A DNA stretch of 64,000 nt, taken from positions 68,501 through 132,500 of the forward strand of contig NZ_CP090983.1 of NCBI RefSeq assembly GCF_021513155.1, written 5' to 3'. The number at the start of each line of letters is the position of its first letter. Positions within the stretch are counted from its first letter, which is position 1. A model generated the notes under the pieces. The model was not told the DNA's origin and made no database searches. It worked only from the letters and a program-made list of their open reading frames with translations. The stretch is from Jeotgalibaca sp. MA1X17-3. Its GTDB lineage: Bacteria; Bacillota; Bacilli; Lactobacillales; Aerococcaceae. A program made the position numbers and the translations under genes. Below, piece by piece: positions 8,565 through 17,236 of the stretch.

Positions 8565-9587
8565 GTGCCTACAATAACTGATATTGCTAAAGAAGCAGGA
8601 TTATCTATTGCTACAGTATCACGAGTATTAAATTATGACCCTACTCTATCTGTAACAGATGAAACCAAGAAAAAGGTATTTGAAATAGCTGAAAAACTGA
8701 ACTATACGAAATATAAAACGAAACGCTCTAAAAGAATTGAGAAGAAAAAAGAATAGCAATTGTTCATTGGTTGGGCAGTAAAGAAGAAATTGGAGATACT
8801 TATTATATGTCCATTCGGATTGGAGCAGAAAAAAAGCACTTGAATTAGGCTATGCTCTTATAAAAGTATCAGATATGGATGAGAATTTCCCGGTAGACAT
8901 TGATGGAATATTAGCTATCGGAAAATTTGATCAAGTGACTGTCAAAAAAATATCAAATCAGCATAAAAATGTTGTCTTTGTGGGAACAAACTATCCTTTA
9001 GAAAACTTTGATACCGTAAATGGAGATTTCACTCAAGCTTCAGAAAAAGCTTTAGAATTTTTAATAAAAAAAGGTCATAAAAAAATTGGCTTTATTGGGG
9101 CAGAAGATGAAGCCAATCTGTATGGATTTAGAAAATTTAAATCTCCAGCAATTAATGCTTATCTTGATTATTTAAATTTTTATGATCTATATAATGAATC
9201 CTATTTCTTTTTAAAAATACATCTGATTCAAATGTTCAAGTTGGATATGAATTAATGGAACGGGCTCTCACGGAATTAAAAGATGATCTTCCTAGTGCTT
9301 TTTTTGTTGTGAATGATGCAATGGCTCTAGGTTGTTTGAGAGTCTTAAAAGAAAAAGGGTTAAAAGTTCCAGATGATATTAGTTTAATAAGTATTAATGA
9401 TTTGTCTGTAGCAGAATTTATTTCTCCGCCTCTTACAACCGTAAAAATTTTTACGGAAGAAATGGGTGAAGTTGGTGTAAAAATGCTTATTGAACGAATT
9501 GAAAATTATCCTATTGCTCGAAGAGTTATTTTAAGCACAAAATTAATTGTAAGAGATACTGTAAAAAAAATAAAAGATAAATGCTAG
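8565..9587 (+). pseudogene. LacI-family transcriptional regulator, broken by three frameshifts
   Basis: The first 63 codons (GTG start 8565 after AAAGGAG) encode a LacI helix-turn-helix and hinge (TDIAKEAGLSIATVSRVLN). The sugar-binding core continues in two further frames (8875-9255 and 9255-9587). Three single-base losses explain the breaks: in A6 at 8745-8750, A7 at 8829-8835, and the T5A5 stretch at 9208-9217. Adding one base at each restores a 341-residue protein that aligns along its whole length with the intact LacI paralogue next door (GICAIGKF vs GILAIGKF; SIGIGAMRELQ vs AMALGCLRVLK). It is divergent from the lyase operon and was presumably its repressor. As read, only the DNA-binding domain would be made. 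Confidence 0.88.
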
Positions 9588-9623
9588 GGAACTTTCCTAT
9601 AGCATTTATCTTTTATTTTTTTT
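9563..9623. terminator. Bidirectional terminator inside two convergent LacI genes
   Basis: A perfect 24-base inverted repeat (arms 9563-9586 and 9600-9623) with a 13-base loop and A8/T8 ends terminates in both directions. It contains the last codons and stop of the broken LacI gene on one side and of the intact LacI gene on the other. Confidence 0.9.
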
Positions 9624-10604
9624 AGTAGAATCACGTTCCATATAAATAGTAGATAGTGTTATTTTTTTTACTATTTCCCGTTTAGACTCTATTCGTTCTA
9701 TCAATAAATCAATCCCAGATGCACCGAGGACCTTGGTGTCAACATGGATTGTAGAAAGAGCAGGATAAACATAACGGGCAACGTTACTATCATTAAAGCC
9801 AATTATACTAACTCTTTCCGGTACCGGAATTTGTTTGTTTTGCAATTCCCGCATCGCACCTATTCCAATGGAGTCGTTTGCTGCAAAGAAAATAGTTGGT
9901 AAGTCTTCTGGATGATCGATTAAAGCTTGACTCATCAATTTTTGACCTGAATCAGTAGAAAAAGGCCCTTCATAAAAATATTTTTCATTATACAGATGAA
10001 GTTTTTCTAATTCACGACGAAAAATTTCCTTTCGTGGATCTTTCAATGGATGAGGCTGATCCTGAGTGTACTCTTCTCCACCAAGAAAGCCAATCTTTTC
10101 ATGACCTAAAGAAATTATTTCATCTACAACAGAACGAACGGCATATTCAAAATCAATAACAACTGAATCTGCTCCTGCACTCATCTGATCAGAGTCAATA
10201 AAACAGAGAGGTTTTTTAAATTTTTTTAACTGTTGCACTTGTTTTTTATTAAACTTTCCAATAGCACAAATCCCATCAATATCTTCATCTATTTTTATAG
10301 GTAACTTATGAAATAATCGTTCAACTTCTAAATTTTGCTCAGTAATTCGTTGCTCTGCACCTAATCGAATTGCTTGATAGTATAAATCGTCTAATTCTTC
10401 CTCCGGTGTATACCATTGAAGAAGTAGTATTTTCTTAGAAAATTTTTTTGTTTTATATTTTTTGTAATCTAATTCTTCTGCAGCATCTAAGATTCTTTTA
10501 CGTGTATCATCACCTACTGAAAGAGTTTCATCTTCATTTAAAACACGAGAAACAGTAGCTGTAGAAACATTTGCTCGTTTTGCGATATCTTTTAAAGTTG
10601 CCAT
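9606..10604 (-). CDS. LacI-family transcriptional regulator
   Basis: A complete LacI-type repressor of 332 residues: N-terminal helix-turn-helix and hinge (LKDIAKRANVSTATVSRVLN), then a periplasmic-binding-protein-like effector core ending YMERDST. A frame from 10622 is possible, but GGGAGAG there sits at the right distance for ATG 10604, which begins MATLKDIAKRA as in the family. It is a close paralogue of the frameshifted LacI gene it converges on. A good promoter and a palindrome lie just upstream, suggesting autoregulation. It might now control the lyase operon in place of its broken paralogue; that is inference. Confidence 0.93.
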   Translation of the reverse strand: MATLKDIAKRANVSTATVSRVLNEDETLSVGDDTRKRILDAAEELDYKKYKTKKFSKKILLLQWYTPEEELDDLYYQAIRLGAEQRITEQNLEVERLFHKLPIKIDEDIDGICAIGKFNKKQVQQLKKFKKPLCFIDSDQMSAGADSVVIDFEYAVRSVVDEIISLGHEKIGFLGGEEYTQDQPHPLKDPRKEIFRRELEKLHLYNEKYFYEGPFSTDSGQKLMSQALIDHPEDLPTIFFAANDSIGIGAMRELQNKQIPVPERVSIIGFNDSNVARYVYPALSTIHVDTKVLGASGIDLLIERIESKREIVKKITLSTIYMERDSTKKNKR

Positions 10605-10634
10605 TTTCTGCTTCTCTCCCATTTAAACAGTAGA

Positions 10635-10655
10635 TAAACATTTACCTAATGTTTA
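10635..10655. promoter_or_regulatory. Putative operator upstream of the intact LacI gene
   Basis: Inverted repeat TAAACAT / ATGTTTA with a 7-base spacer, between the -10 box and the start codon of the LacI gene. The position suits autorepression. The arms differ from the TAGTAAAAA operators of the lyase operon, so the two paralogues may have different sites. Confidence 0.5.
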
Positions 10656-10667
10656 CTTATTATTTCA

Positions 10668-10696
10668 AGTATACTTTTTTCTTTCGGTATCGTCAA
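10668..10696 (-). promoter_or_regulatory. Promoter of the intact LacI gene
   Basis: -35 TTGACG (10691-10696) and -10 TATACT (10668-10673) on the minus strand with a 17-base spacer. Confidence 0.7.
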
Positions 10697-10711
10697 CGTG
10701 AGAATAATAAG

Positions 10712-11092
10712 TTATTCTTTTAGTTCAATTGGCAATCCATCTGGATCTTTAAAGAAGGTATATGGAGTATTTGTAGATTCATCTATGCGAATTGGCTCAC
10801 ATACAATTCCTCTCTTTTCCAACTTTTCTACAGTTACCTCAACATTTTCTGTAGTTAAACATAGGTGTCTTAATCCAACCGCTTCCGGGCCCGTTTTTCT
10901 TTTCGGTGGATTCGGAAATGAGAATAGTTCAATCTCACTGTCTCCAATTTTTAGATCCAACTTATATGAATCACGTTCTACTCGATAAATTTCTCGAATA
11001 ATGGGTAATTCTAATATTTCAGTGTAAAAATGTTTGGACTTTTCATAATCACTAGCAATAATAGCTACATGATGAATTTTACTAAAAAGCAT
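10712..11092 (-). CDS. VOC/glyoxalase-family protein
   Basis: A 126-residue single vicinal-oxygen-chelate domain made of two beta-alpha-beta-beta-beta modules. Candidate metal ligands are the N-terminal His (KIHHVAI), a Glu in IELFSF, the central His in LRHLCL and the C-terminal Glu in PIELKE, the glyoxalase I arrangement. It could be a lactoylglutathione-lyase-like detoxifying enzyme, but small VOC proteins have many substrates. It precedes the LacI gene on the same strand, but that gene has its own promoter. A strong terminator and then the ISL3-family element lie on its upstream side. Confidence 0.85.
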   Translation of the reverse strand: MLFSKIHHVAIIASDYEKSKHFYTEILELPIIREIYRVERDSYKLDLKIGDSEIELFSFPNPPKRKTGPEAVGLRHLCLTTENVEVTVEKLEKRGIVCEPIRIDESTNTPYTFFKDPDGLPIELKE

Positions 11093-11165
11093 AATGTGCC
11101 CACCTTTTTTCTTTTCTTTTTAGTATACTAGAATGTTCTAATGGATGTCTAAAAGACAAAATAAA

Positions 11166-11210
11166 ATACCAACAAAAAGCTCTTAAAAACCAGAAACTTT
11201 TTGTTGGTAT
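11166..11210. terminator. Strong hairpin terminator beside the ISL3-family element
   Basis: A perfect 14-base inverted repeat (arms 11166-11179 and 11197-11210) with T-rich flank on the minus strand. It lies directly outside the left end of the IS and probably once terminated the PTS IIB transcript now on the other side of the element. Confidence 0.75.
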
Positions 11211-11217
11211 ATTTATT

Positions 11218-12739
11218 GGCTCTAGAATATTAAGTGTTGATAGATTATTTTGTACTTGTGAAAAAACACAAAGAGACAAATGAATTTTTCCGTTAGAATG
11301 AAGGTATCGAGTCTTTATCTAAAGGAGGAAATTCATTTGTCTCATACTCATTCTATACGAACATTACTAGGAATTAAAGATGAACATATTATTATCCAGA
11401 AAGAAAATTGCTTGAAAGAAGAAGTGGCCAACGGCCTTCACTGTCACGTTCTCTCAGCAACGCTTACTTACACACCAAAAGCATGTGTCCGATGTGGGTG
11501 TGTAAATCAGAAGTCGATTGTTAAAAATGGCTTGAAAACAACACGTCCACTGCTTTTAGATACCGCTGGCTACCCGACTTATTTAAATTTGAAGAAACAA
11601 CGTTTCTTGTGTCGAGAGTGTGGGAAAACCTTTATTGCAGAAACAAGTGTCGTCAAGAAACGTTGTCATATCTCAGAAGATGTTAAACGCTCTATCGCGG
11701 TGAATGGGACGCGAAACATGTCCGAAAAGGACATTGCACAAATACATCGGGTTTCTAACCACACAGTCAAACGTGTCTTTGAATCCTTTTATGATACGTT
11801 TCGCCAAACCTATCAATTTCTGCCTGACAATCTGGCCATTGATGAATTCAAGAGTGTCAAAAATGCGGCCGGGGCCATGAGTTTAATCATTTGTGATTCC
11901 GATCAGAAAAAAATATTCGATATTCTAGAAGACCGTAGAAACAAATCGATTATCGATTATTTCATGCGCTTTCCTAAAGAACAACGTGCTAAAGTAAAGA
12001 CAGTTGTGGTGGACCTCTATGGTCCTTATCAATCTCTTTTTCAAGCGATTTTCCCAAACGCCGATCTCATCATTGACCGATTCCATATTGTCACACAAGT
12101 AAACCGTGCGTTCAATATAGCACGGATTTCTTTCATGAATACCTTAAAAAAGTCTAGTGATCTGAAGGATAAACGCGATTACACCAAACTGAAAAGGTAT
12201 TGGAAACTTCTTCTAAAAAGGGAAGAAGATTTATCTGCGACGGAATACTCCTACCAAACGCTATTCAAGGATTCTAAAACAGAGCGAGGCATCGTTCAGT
12301 ATCTTTTATCACTGGATGAAGGTCTTAAACAAAATTATGATGTATATCAAACGATTCTTTTTATGACAAATTATCGAAAACCCGAACTCTTCACTGCCTA
12401 TATACATGAAAAAAAGAATCATCTAACAGCTAAAATGGAACAAGCATTAAAGACCTTCCGTAAATCAGAAACAGCTATTGTAAATGCCTTAACCTATCAG
12501 TATTCCAATGGATTAGTCGAAGGGATCAACAATAAAATCAAAGTCATTAAACGAACTGCCTATGGATATCGAAATTTCTATAATTTCCGTAATCGCATTT
12601 TCATTGAATATAAATTACTGGACATAAAAACAGCAGCTTAGGAACCAAATAGTTCCCCAGCTACTGCTATAAAACATTGTGAAAGGTACTCTTCATAAAA
12701 GCTCAAAAATTCAATATCAACACTTCTTGACAAAGAGCC
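11218..12739 (+). mobile_element. ISL3-family insertion sequence (copy 1)
   Basis: A 1522-base element bounded by imperfect inverted repeats that start GGCTCT and share AAGTGTTGATA; the right end is seen in reverse. It contains one transposase gene. The flanking 8-mers (tatttatt at 11210-11217 and tatacatt at 12740-12747) match at only 6 of 8 positions, so the target duplication is imperfect or decayed. The right end supplies the G of the TAG stop codon of the adjacent PTS IIB gene. Confidence 0.88.
11337..12641 (+). CDS. ISL3-family transposase
   Basis: A 434-residue DDE transposase. The N-terminal zinc finger has two CxxC pairs (CVRCGC and CRECGK). The catalytic core is visible in AIDEFKS, VVVDLYGPY and the C-terminal GLVEGINNKIKVIKR motif. 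The frame is open from 11280, but TTG at 11337 is preceded by AAAGGAGG and gives an N-terminus (SHTHSIRTLLG) matching the second ISL3-family transposase in this window, so I place the start there. It appears intact. The two transposases are clearly related but far from identical, so the two elements are different ISL3-family members. Confidence 0.93.
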   Translation: MSHTHSIRTLLGIKDEHIIIQKENCLKEEVANGLHCHVLSATLTYTPKACVRCGCVNQKSIVKNGLKTTRPLLLDTAGYPTYLNLKKQRFLCRECGKTFIAETSVVKKRCHISEDVKRSIAVNGTRNMSEKDIAQIHRVSNHTVKRVFESFYDTFRQTYQFLPDNLAIDEFKSVKNAAGAMSLIICDSDQKKIFDILEDRRNKSIIDYFMRFPKEQRAKVKTVVVDLYGPYQSLFQAIFPNADLIIDRFHIVTQVNRAFNIARISFMNTLKKSSDLKDKRDYTKLKRYWKLLLKREEDLSATEYSYQTLFKDSKTERGIVQYLLSLDEGLKQNYDVYQTILFMTNYRKPELFTAYIHEKKNHLTAKMEQALKTFRKSETAIVNALTYQYSNGLVEGINNKIKVIKRTAYGYRNFYNFRNRIFIEYKLLDIKTAA

Positions 12740-13065
12740 TATACATTTGCATTACCAGAAATAATTTTTTCAATTAATTGTTCAGGATTTCGAATTCCTT
12801 CTTGAACTCCAACGTTCACAAGTTTTTTTCCTTCAAATCTTGTTTTATCTAAGCCAGTATCAGAAGCAATAATAATTCCATCGGCTTCTTCAATCTCTTG
12901 AGCTGTTAATTCATTTTCTACTCCAATTGACCCATGGGTTTCGACTTTCATATCGACTCCCATTGCATCTGCTGCCTTTTGTAAATTTTCTGCTGCCATA
13001 TACGTATGAGCAATTCCAACTGGACAAGCGGTTAGGGCTACAATTTTCTTTTTCTTCTCTGTCAT
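12739..13065 (-). CDS. PTS fructose-family EIIB component, 3' end at IS junction
   Basis: A 108-residue phosphocarrier domain of the fructose/mannitol PTS family, with the phosphorylated Cys in ALTACPVGIAHTYMAAE. A GTG nine bases upstream is possible, but ATG 13065 has the better-spaced ribosome-binding site. The last codon GTA is followed by TAG, whose G is the first base of the ISL3-family element. A complete free-standing IIB is about this length, so the insertion may only have replaced the stop codon; if this was the IIB part of an EIIBC protein, the rest has been lost. No IIA or IIC gene lies in the window. Confidence 0.82.
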   Translation of the reverse strand: MTEKKKKIVALTACPVGIAHTYMAAENLQKAADAMGVDMKVETHGSIGVENELTAQEIEEADGIIIASDTGLDKTRFEGKKLVNVGVQEGIRNPEQLIEKIISGNANV

Positions 13066-13145
13066 TGTGAACACCCTTTCTGTTGTTTCTAATCTAATTA
13101 TAACCTTTTTTTAATATAAACAATTTTATCTTTTAAACAAAAAAT

Positions 13146-13200
13146 AAAAAATACACTCGTAAAGGTATCGCCTGTAGCGATCCTCAAAAGTGTATTTTTT
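13146..13200. terminator. Terminator downstream of the manA-like gene
   Basis: Outer stem AAAAATACACT / AGTGTATTTTT with an inner GGTATCG-type hairpin. T-rich on the minus strand after the isomerase gene. Confidence 0.75.
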
Positions 13201-13208
13201 ACTTTTTC

Positions 13209-14282
13209 TTATTCCTTAGTTAAAACATTAGAAACCACACAAAGTTCTGAATAAGAGTTATTTAATGATTCAACTTCAATCGTTGATGTCATTGAGGAAA
13301 TAAAAAATGACTCTCCTTGTTGAATCTCTAGTTCTTCTTGATCACTTACTATTTTTATAGCTCCTTCAACACAAAGTCCTGCATAAAATTTTTCATCTAA
13401 TTGAATTGTTTTTTTATTTTTTATTTTTACAGAAAAGACTTCAAAAGAACGAGCTATACTTGCTGGAACTAATCGATCAACTGTAAAATTGGATTCTTCT
13501 AAAAGCTTTTCTTTTTCTAAGAAAAATTTTTGTTGAACATCTTCTACAGAATACTCTTCATAATCAAAAATATCCAAACAAAAATCTAAATCTTTCCCCA
13601 TAAATCTCGCGCCTTCCGGAACGACAATACCTTCTCTTTCAAACTCGCAACGCACAACTAAATCGGAAGGCTCCATAATTTCAACCATCAAGACATTTTC
13701 ACCAATTGCATGAGGAACACCACCAGGAATATATACGATATCACCTTGTTGAATAGGTATTTCTTCAAAACATTGATCCATTTTTTCTAAATCTTGACTC
13801 TGAATAATTTCCTTCCATTCTTCTTTTGTAGGAGCCTGTTGAAAACCTAAACGAATGTACCCTTTTTCACTATCTCTTATTTTTAAGATGTAATAGGCTT
13901 CAAATTTTCCCCAGTCTGAATTCATAAAGTCCTTTGCAAATTCGCGAGTAGGATGAGCCTGCGTATGCAATCGCATAGACGAATCCAAAAGTTTAATTAA
14001 AAACCCTAAATTTAAACCATATTGTTCGTAATGTTTGGAGCCCAAATAGGAAATTGGGTCCCGTTCAATCATTTCAATAAAGGATTGATGATGGACGACG
14101 TGAGAAATCCCTTCTTTTTCCACTTCTAATAATCCTTTGTTATTAGCTTCCACGGTTGAGGCAATCCACTCTTCGGGCTGCTCGGAATCCTTTGCGGGAG
14201 TTCGATTCTTTAATTCGTCTATTCCCTTTCCGCCAGTATAATTTCGCCGAACTCGATTATCTTTAAATTTTAAAATTTTCAT
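13209..14282 (-). CDS. Class I mannose-6-phosphate isomerase-like cupin
   Basis: A 357-residue metal-dependent aldose-ketose isomerase of the ManA family, interconverting mannose 6-phosphate and fructose 6-phosphate, or a related sugar phosphate. Zinc ligands are visible in HTQAHP (two His), KFEAYYI (Glu) and GVPHAIG (His), with the conserved VEIMEPSDLVVR strand following. A second cupin half forms the C-terminus. Start ATG 14282 follows AAGGAGTG. It precedes the PTS IIB gene on the same strand but has its own terminator. It may serve mannose-type PTS sugars or feed glmS with fructose 6-phosphate; the exact substrate is uncertain. Confidence 0.85.
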   Translation of the reverse strand: MKILKFKDNRVRRNYTGGKGIDELKNRTPAKDSEQPEEWIASTVEANNKGLLEVEKEGISHVVHHQSFIEMIERDPISYLGSKHYEQYGLNLGFLIKLLDSSMRLHTQAHPTREFAKDFMNSDWGKFEAYYILKIRDSEKGYIRLGFQQAPTKEEWKEIIQSQDLEKMDQCFEEIPIQQGDIVYIPGGVPHAIGENVLMVEIMEPSDLVVRCEFEREGIVVPEGARFMGKDLDFCLDIFDYEEYSVEDVQQKFFLEKEKLLEESNFTVDRLVPASIARSFEVFSVKIKNKKTIQLDEKFYAGLCVEGAIKIVSDQEELEIQQGESFFISSMTSTIEVESLNNSYSELCVVSNVLTKE

Positions 14283-14415
14283 TTTAGCACTCCTTTCTTA
14301 TTCTAAATACAATTTCTATATTTTATGTATAATCCATGATCGATAAAAAATTATTATTGTCTATCATTCTATTATACTATATATATTGTATAGAACTATT
14401 TTAAATTCTATCAGT

Positions 14416-16224
14416 TTATTCAACTGTTACTGATTTAGCTAAATTTCTTGGTTTATCTACATCATAACCGCGTTGTAACGTAGCATAGTAAGCTAATAAC
14501 TGCCCTGGTATAACAGCAACTAATGGAGCTAAGATTGGATGGGTTTTTGGTAAAATAAATTGATCCGTTTTCAGTGCCAACCCTTCCATAGCGATCACAC
14601 ACGTTTTTGCTCCACGAGAACGTACTTCTTCTATATTTCCTCTCGTATGATTCGCACTAGACTCTTGCGTAATAAACGCTAAAACGGGTGTTCCTTCTTC
14701 TACTAAAGCAATTGTACCATGCTTTAATTCACCAGCTGCAAATCCTTCTGTTTGAATATAAGAAATCTCTTTTAATTTTAAAGCTGATTCCATAGAAACG
14801 AAATAATCCAATCCTCTACCTATGTAGAATGCATTTCTTGTATCTTCTAAATATAAATTAGCTAGTTCTGATATCCGATTTTTTTCATTAATAATTGTTT
14901 CAATAGCATTAGCTGCAATCCCTAATTCTGGAATCATGTTGATTTTCTTTTCTAAGCCTTTTTCTCTAGCAAGAACATCTGCTACTACCGCTAAAACAGT
15001 TATTTGTGCAGTATAGGCCTTGGTCGAGGCTACTGCAATTTCTGGTCCTGCATGAAGTAATAAGGTATCATTCGCTTCTCTTGATAAAGTTGAACCAGCA
15101 ACATTTGTAATTGTTAACGTTGGGTAATCCCATTTTCTTATCATTTTTAGAACTTGACGACTGTCTGCTGTTTCTCCAGATTGGGTTAGAAAAATAAAGA
15201 ATGGCTTTCCAGAAATTAATGGTGGGGCATAAGAAAACTCACTAGAAAGATGTACTTCTACTGGAATCTCTGCAATGTTTTCTAAAAGTGGTTTACCCAC
15301 CCAACCAGCGTTATAACTCGTTCCACAAGCTACGATATGAATCCGATCTGCATCCATCAAATTTTTTCTTAGTTTAGTTGGAATAGAAAGCTTTCCTTCT
15401 GCATCTTGGTAGTGTTGAACAATCTTTCTAATGACAGCTGCCTGTTCTTCTATTTCTTTAATCATATAAGAAGAATGTGTACCTTTTTCAAAATCAGATG
15501 CATCTAATTCAGCTTGATAAGAGTCTCGAATTACTTTTTCTCCATCAATAGTCTCTATTACTACAGAATCTTTAGTTAAAGTAATCATTTCCCCATCTTC
15601 AATCTCTACATACTGATTGGTTTGTTGCAGAGAAGCCATGGCATCACTGACAACTACATTGAAATCTTCACCCAAACCGATTAATAGTGGGCTTTTATTT
15701 TTTGCTGCGTATAAGACATTAGGAGTGTTTGCGTCTAACAATGCAAATGCGTAAGAACCTTTTACTATTTTTAATGCTTCACGAAAAGCTTCTTTTCCAG
15801 AAAGATTTTGTTTGTCTGCAAGTCGTGCGATTAATTGAACCACTATCTCACTATCCGTATTTCCTTTTCCTTCTATATTACCTAGGTATGTATCTTTAAT
15901 TTCAAGATAATTTTCAATTACTCCATTATGAACAAGAGTAAAACGGCCATCTGCGGACTGATGTGGATGAGCGTTCATAACGCTTGGAACACCATGTGTA
16001 GCCCAGCGTGTGTGCCCAATCCCTACGTTTGCAGGAATATTAAAATCAATGTGTTTTCGTAGATGAGCAATATTTCCTTTTTCTTTAAATAAATGACCTT
16101 GATTTTTTTGATCAAAAATAAAAATCCCTGCTGAATCATAACCACGATACTCTAATTTTTCTAGACCATACATTAATACTTCTTGTACCGCATCTTCACC
16201 GATATATCCCACTATTCCACACAT
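14416..16224 (-). CDS. glmS: Glutamine-fructose-6-phosphate aminotransferase
   Basis: Makes glucosamine 6-phosphate from fructose 6-phosphate and glutamine, the first step to UDP-GlcNAc and peptidoglycan. The frame opens at 16239, but the mature enzyme begins MCGIVGYIG with the catalytic Cys2, so the start is ATG 16224, after GAGGA; length 602. Domains are an N-terminal Ntn glutaminase (residues 1-~240; GHTRWATHG, NTDSE) and two SIS domains (CGTSYNA, TQSGETADS, ASTKAYT), ending AKSVTVE. It is preceded by a glmS ribozyme, so its mRNA is cleaved when glucosamine 6-phosphate accumulates. glmM is also in this window. Confidence 0.98.
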   Translation of the reverse strand: MCGIVGYIGEDAVQEVLMYGLEKLEYRGYDSAGIFIFDQKNQGHLFKEKGNIAHLRKHIDFNIPANVGIGHTRWATHGVPSVMNAHPHQSADGRFTLVHNGVIENYLEIKDTYLGNIEGKGNTDSEIVVQLIARLADKQNLSGKEAFREALKIVKGSYAFALLDANTPNVLYAAKNKSPLLIGLGEDFNVVVSDAMASLQQTNQYVEIEDGEMITLTKDSVVIETIDGEKVIRDSYQAELDASDFEKGTHSSYMIKEIEEQAAVIRKIVQHYQDAEGKLSIPTKLRKNLMDADRIHIVACGTSYNAGWVGKPLLENIAEIPVEVHLSSEFSYAPPLISGKPFFIFLTQSGETADSRQVLKMIRKWDYPTLTITNVAGSTLSREANDTLLLHAGPEIAVASTKAYTAQITVLAVVADVLAREKGLEKKINMIPELGIAANAIETIINEKNRISELANLYLEDTRNAFYIGRGLDYFVSMESALKLKEISYIQTEGFAAGELKHGTIALVEEGTPVLAFITQESSANHTRGNIEEVRSRGAKTCVIAMEGLALKTDQFILPKTHPILAPLVAVIPGQLLAYYATLQRGYDVDKPRNLAKSVTVE

Positions 16225-16261
16225 AATAAAAATCCTCACTTCTATTTTTGATTGCTTCTAG

Positions 16262-16424
16262 GTGTGGGAGTAAGTTTTTGTTAAAATGAAACAGTTCACA
16301 TGGTTCCATCTTTTTTTACCTTACTCTGTAGATTACACAAACCTTGAGTGATCCGCCGAATCATTCGATTCACTCAATCCTCGTCACTTAAAAAAACTGA
16401 AATCTCTTTTTAAGCCTGGCGCTA
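16262..16424 (-). ncRNA. glmS ribozyme/riboswitch
   Basis: The glmS leader contains the ribozyme signature in order: cleavage site A|GCGCC (between 16423 and 16422), the GACGAGGAT strand, the TTCGGCGGAT segment, ACAGAGTAAGG and a closing CTTACTCCC arm. This self-cleaving RNA uses glucosamine 6-phosphate as cofactor and turns off glmS. Confidence 0.93.
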
Positions 16425-16475
16425 TCCTGATAAATTACCCGATCCTCCTCTTTCTTATTTTCCAGAAGCAATGTA

Positions 16476-16505
16476 ATTATATACTAATTGACGTCATTTA
16501 GTCAA
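16476..16505 (-). promoter_or_regulatory. glmS promoter
   Basis: -35 TTGACT (16500-16505) and -10 TATAAT (16476-16481) on the minus strand, spacer 18, about 50 bases before the ribozyme cleavage site. Confidence 0.75.
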
Positions 16506-16515
16506 AAGTTTTTTA

Positions 16516-16548
16516 AATAAAAAAGCTGCCATTTAGACAACTTTTAAT
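16516..16548 (-). terminator. Terminator at the end of the B12-transport operon
   Basis: A short hairpin (AAAGTTG / CAGCTTT with one G-T pair) followed by a T-run on the minus strand, overlapping the last codons of the S-component gene. Confidence 0.65.
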
Positions 16549-17236
16549 GAATAGTAGAAAATAATCCATACTTTAATTTAAATCGATTCAAAATTTTAAT
16601 CCATGAATTACTAAATAGCAAGATGAAAAAGACGTTTGATAGCGCATGGGCAAGATCAAAGAAAAAGCTAGATGTGTAATAAAGAGCAATTACTTCCCAA
16701 CTAAATGTTAAACCCAGCCCAAGAATGACCCACAAATTCATCAACCAACCAAAGAAAAATCCCATTATAAATCCGTAGATACACCTACCTACTATATTTT
16801 TCATGATCCATTTATTTCGGAACAAGCCGGCTAAGAGCCCAATCATTCCCCAGGCAAACATTTGCCAAGGTGTCCAAGGACCTTGTCCCAGGAATAAATT
16901 AGATACAATGGCTGTTAACGTACCGATGACAAAACCACTCTGCGGTCCTAATACTATTCCAGAAACAATCACAACAAAAGTAGACGGCTGGACACTAGGT
17001 AACGAAGCAAATGGCACACGACTAACCGAAGCAATCGCTCCTAAAATCGCTAGCATAACTAATTCCCGACTGGTTAGTTTCTGATGTGAAAAACGAATCA
17101 TAAACGGAACAAATGAAGCAGCCATTAATAATAAACTAAAAGCTAGATAATGCTGTTGAATCCACATAGGGAATGCAAGTAATCCAACAAAGATAACAGT
17201 CGTTATACCAATCAAGATTTGTTTTGAACGAGCCAT
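16544..17236 (-). CDS. ECF transporter substrate-binding (S) component, probably for cobalamin
   Basis: A 230-residue integral membrane protein with about six helices, lacking any ATPase or enzymatic motif, and carrying the small-residue-rich pattern (LVMLAILGAIASVSR) of ECF S components. It overlaps the fused EcfA gene by 25 bases and is the last gene of an operon headed by a cobalamin riboswitch, so its substrate is most likely cobalamin or a corrinoid. A dedicated EcfT and EcfA are present, making this a self-contained group I ECF system. Specificity rests on regulation and context, not on a recognised binding motif. Confidence 0.88.
   Translation of the reverse strand: MARSKQILIGITTVIFVGLLAFPMWIQQHYLAFSLLLMAASFVPFMIRFSHQKLTSRELVMLAILGAIASVSRVPFASLPSVQPSTFVVIVSGIVLGPQSGFVIGTLTAIVSNLFLGQGPWTPWQMFAWGMIGLLAGLFRNKWIMKNIVGRCIYGFIMGFFFGWLMNLWVILGLGLTFSWEVIALYYTSSFFFDLAHALSNVFFILLFSNSWIKILNRFKLKYGLFSTIH

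Noticed and set aside
11082..11279. 65-codon minus-strand frame at the IS left end
   Set aside because: It runs across a terminator and the IS inverted repeat, with no family resemblance or ribosome-binding site.
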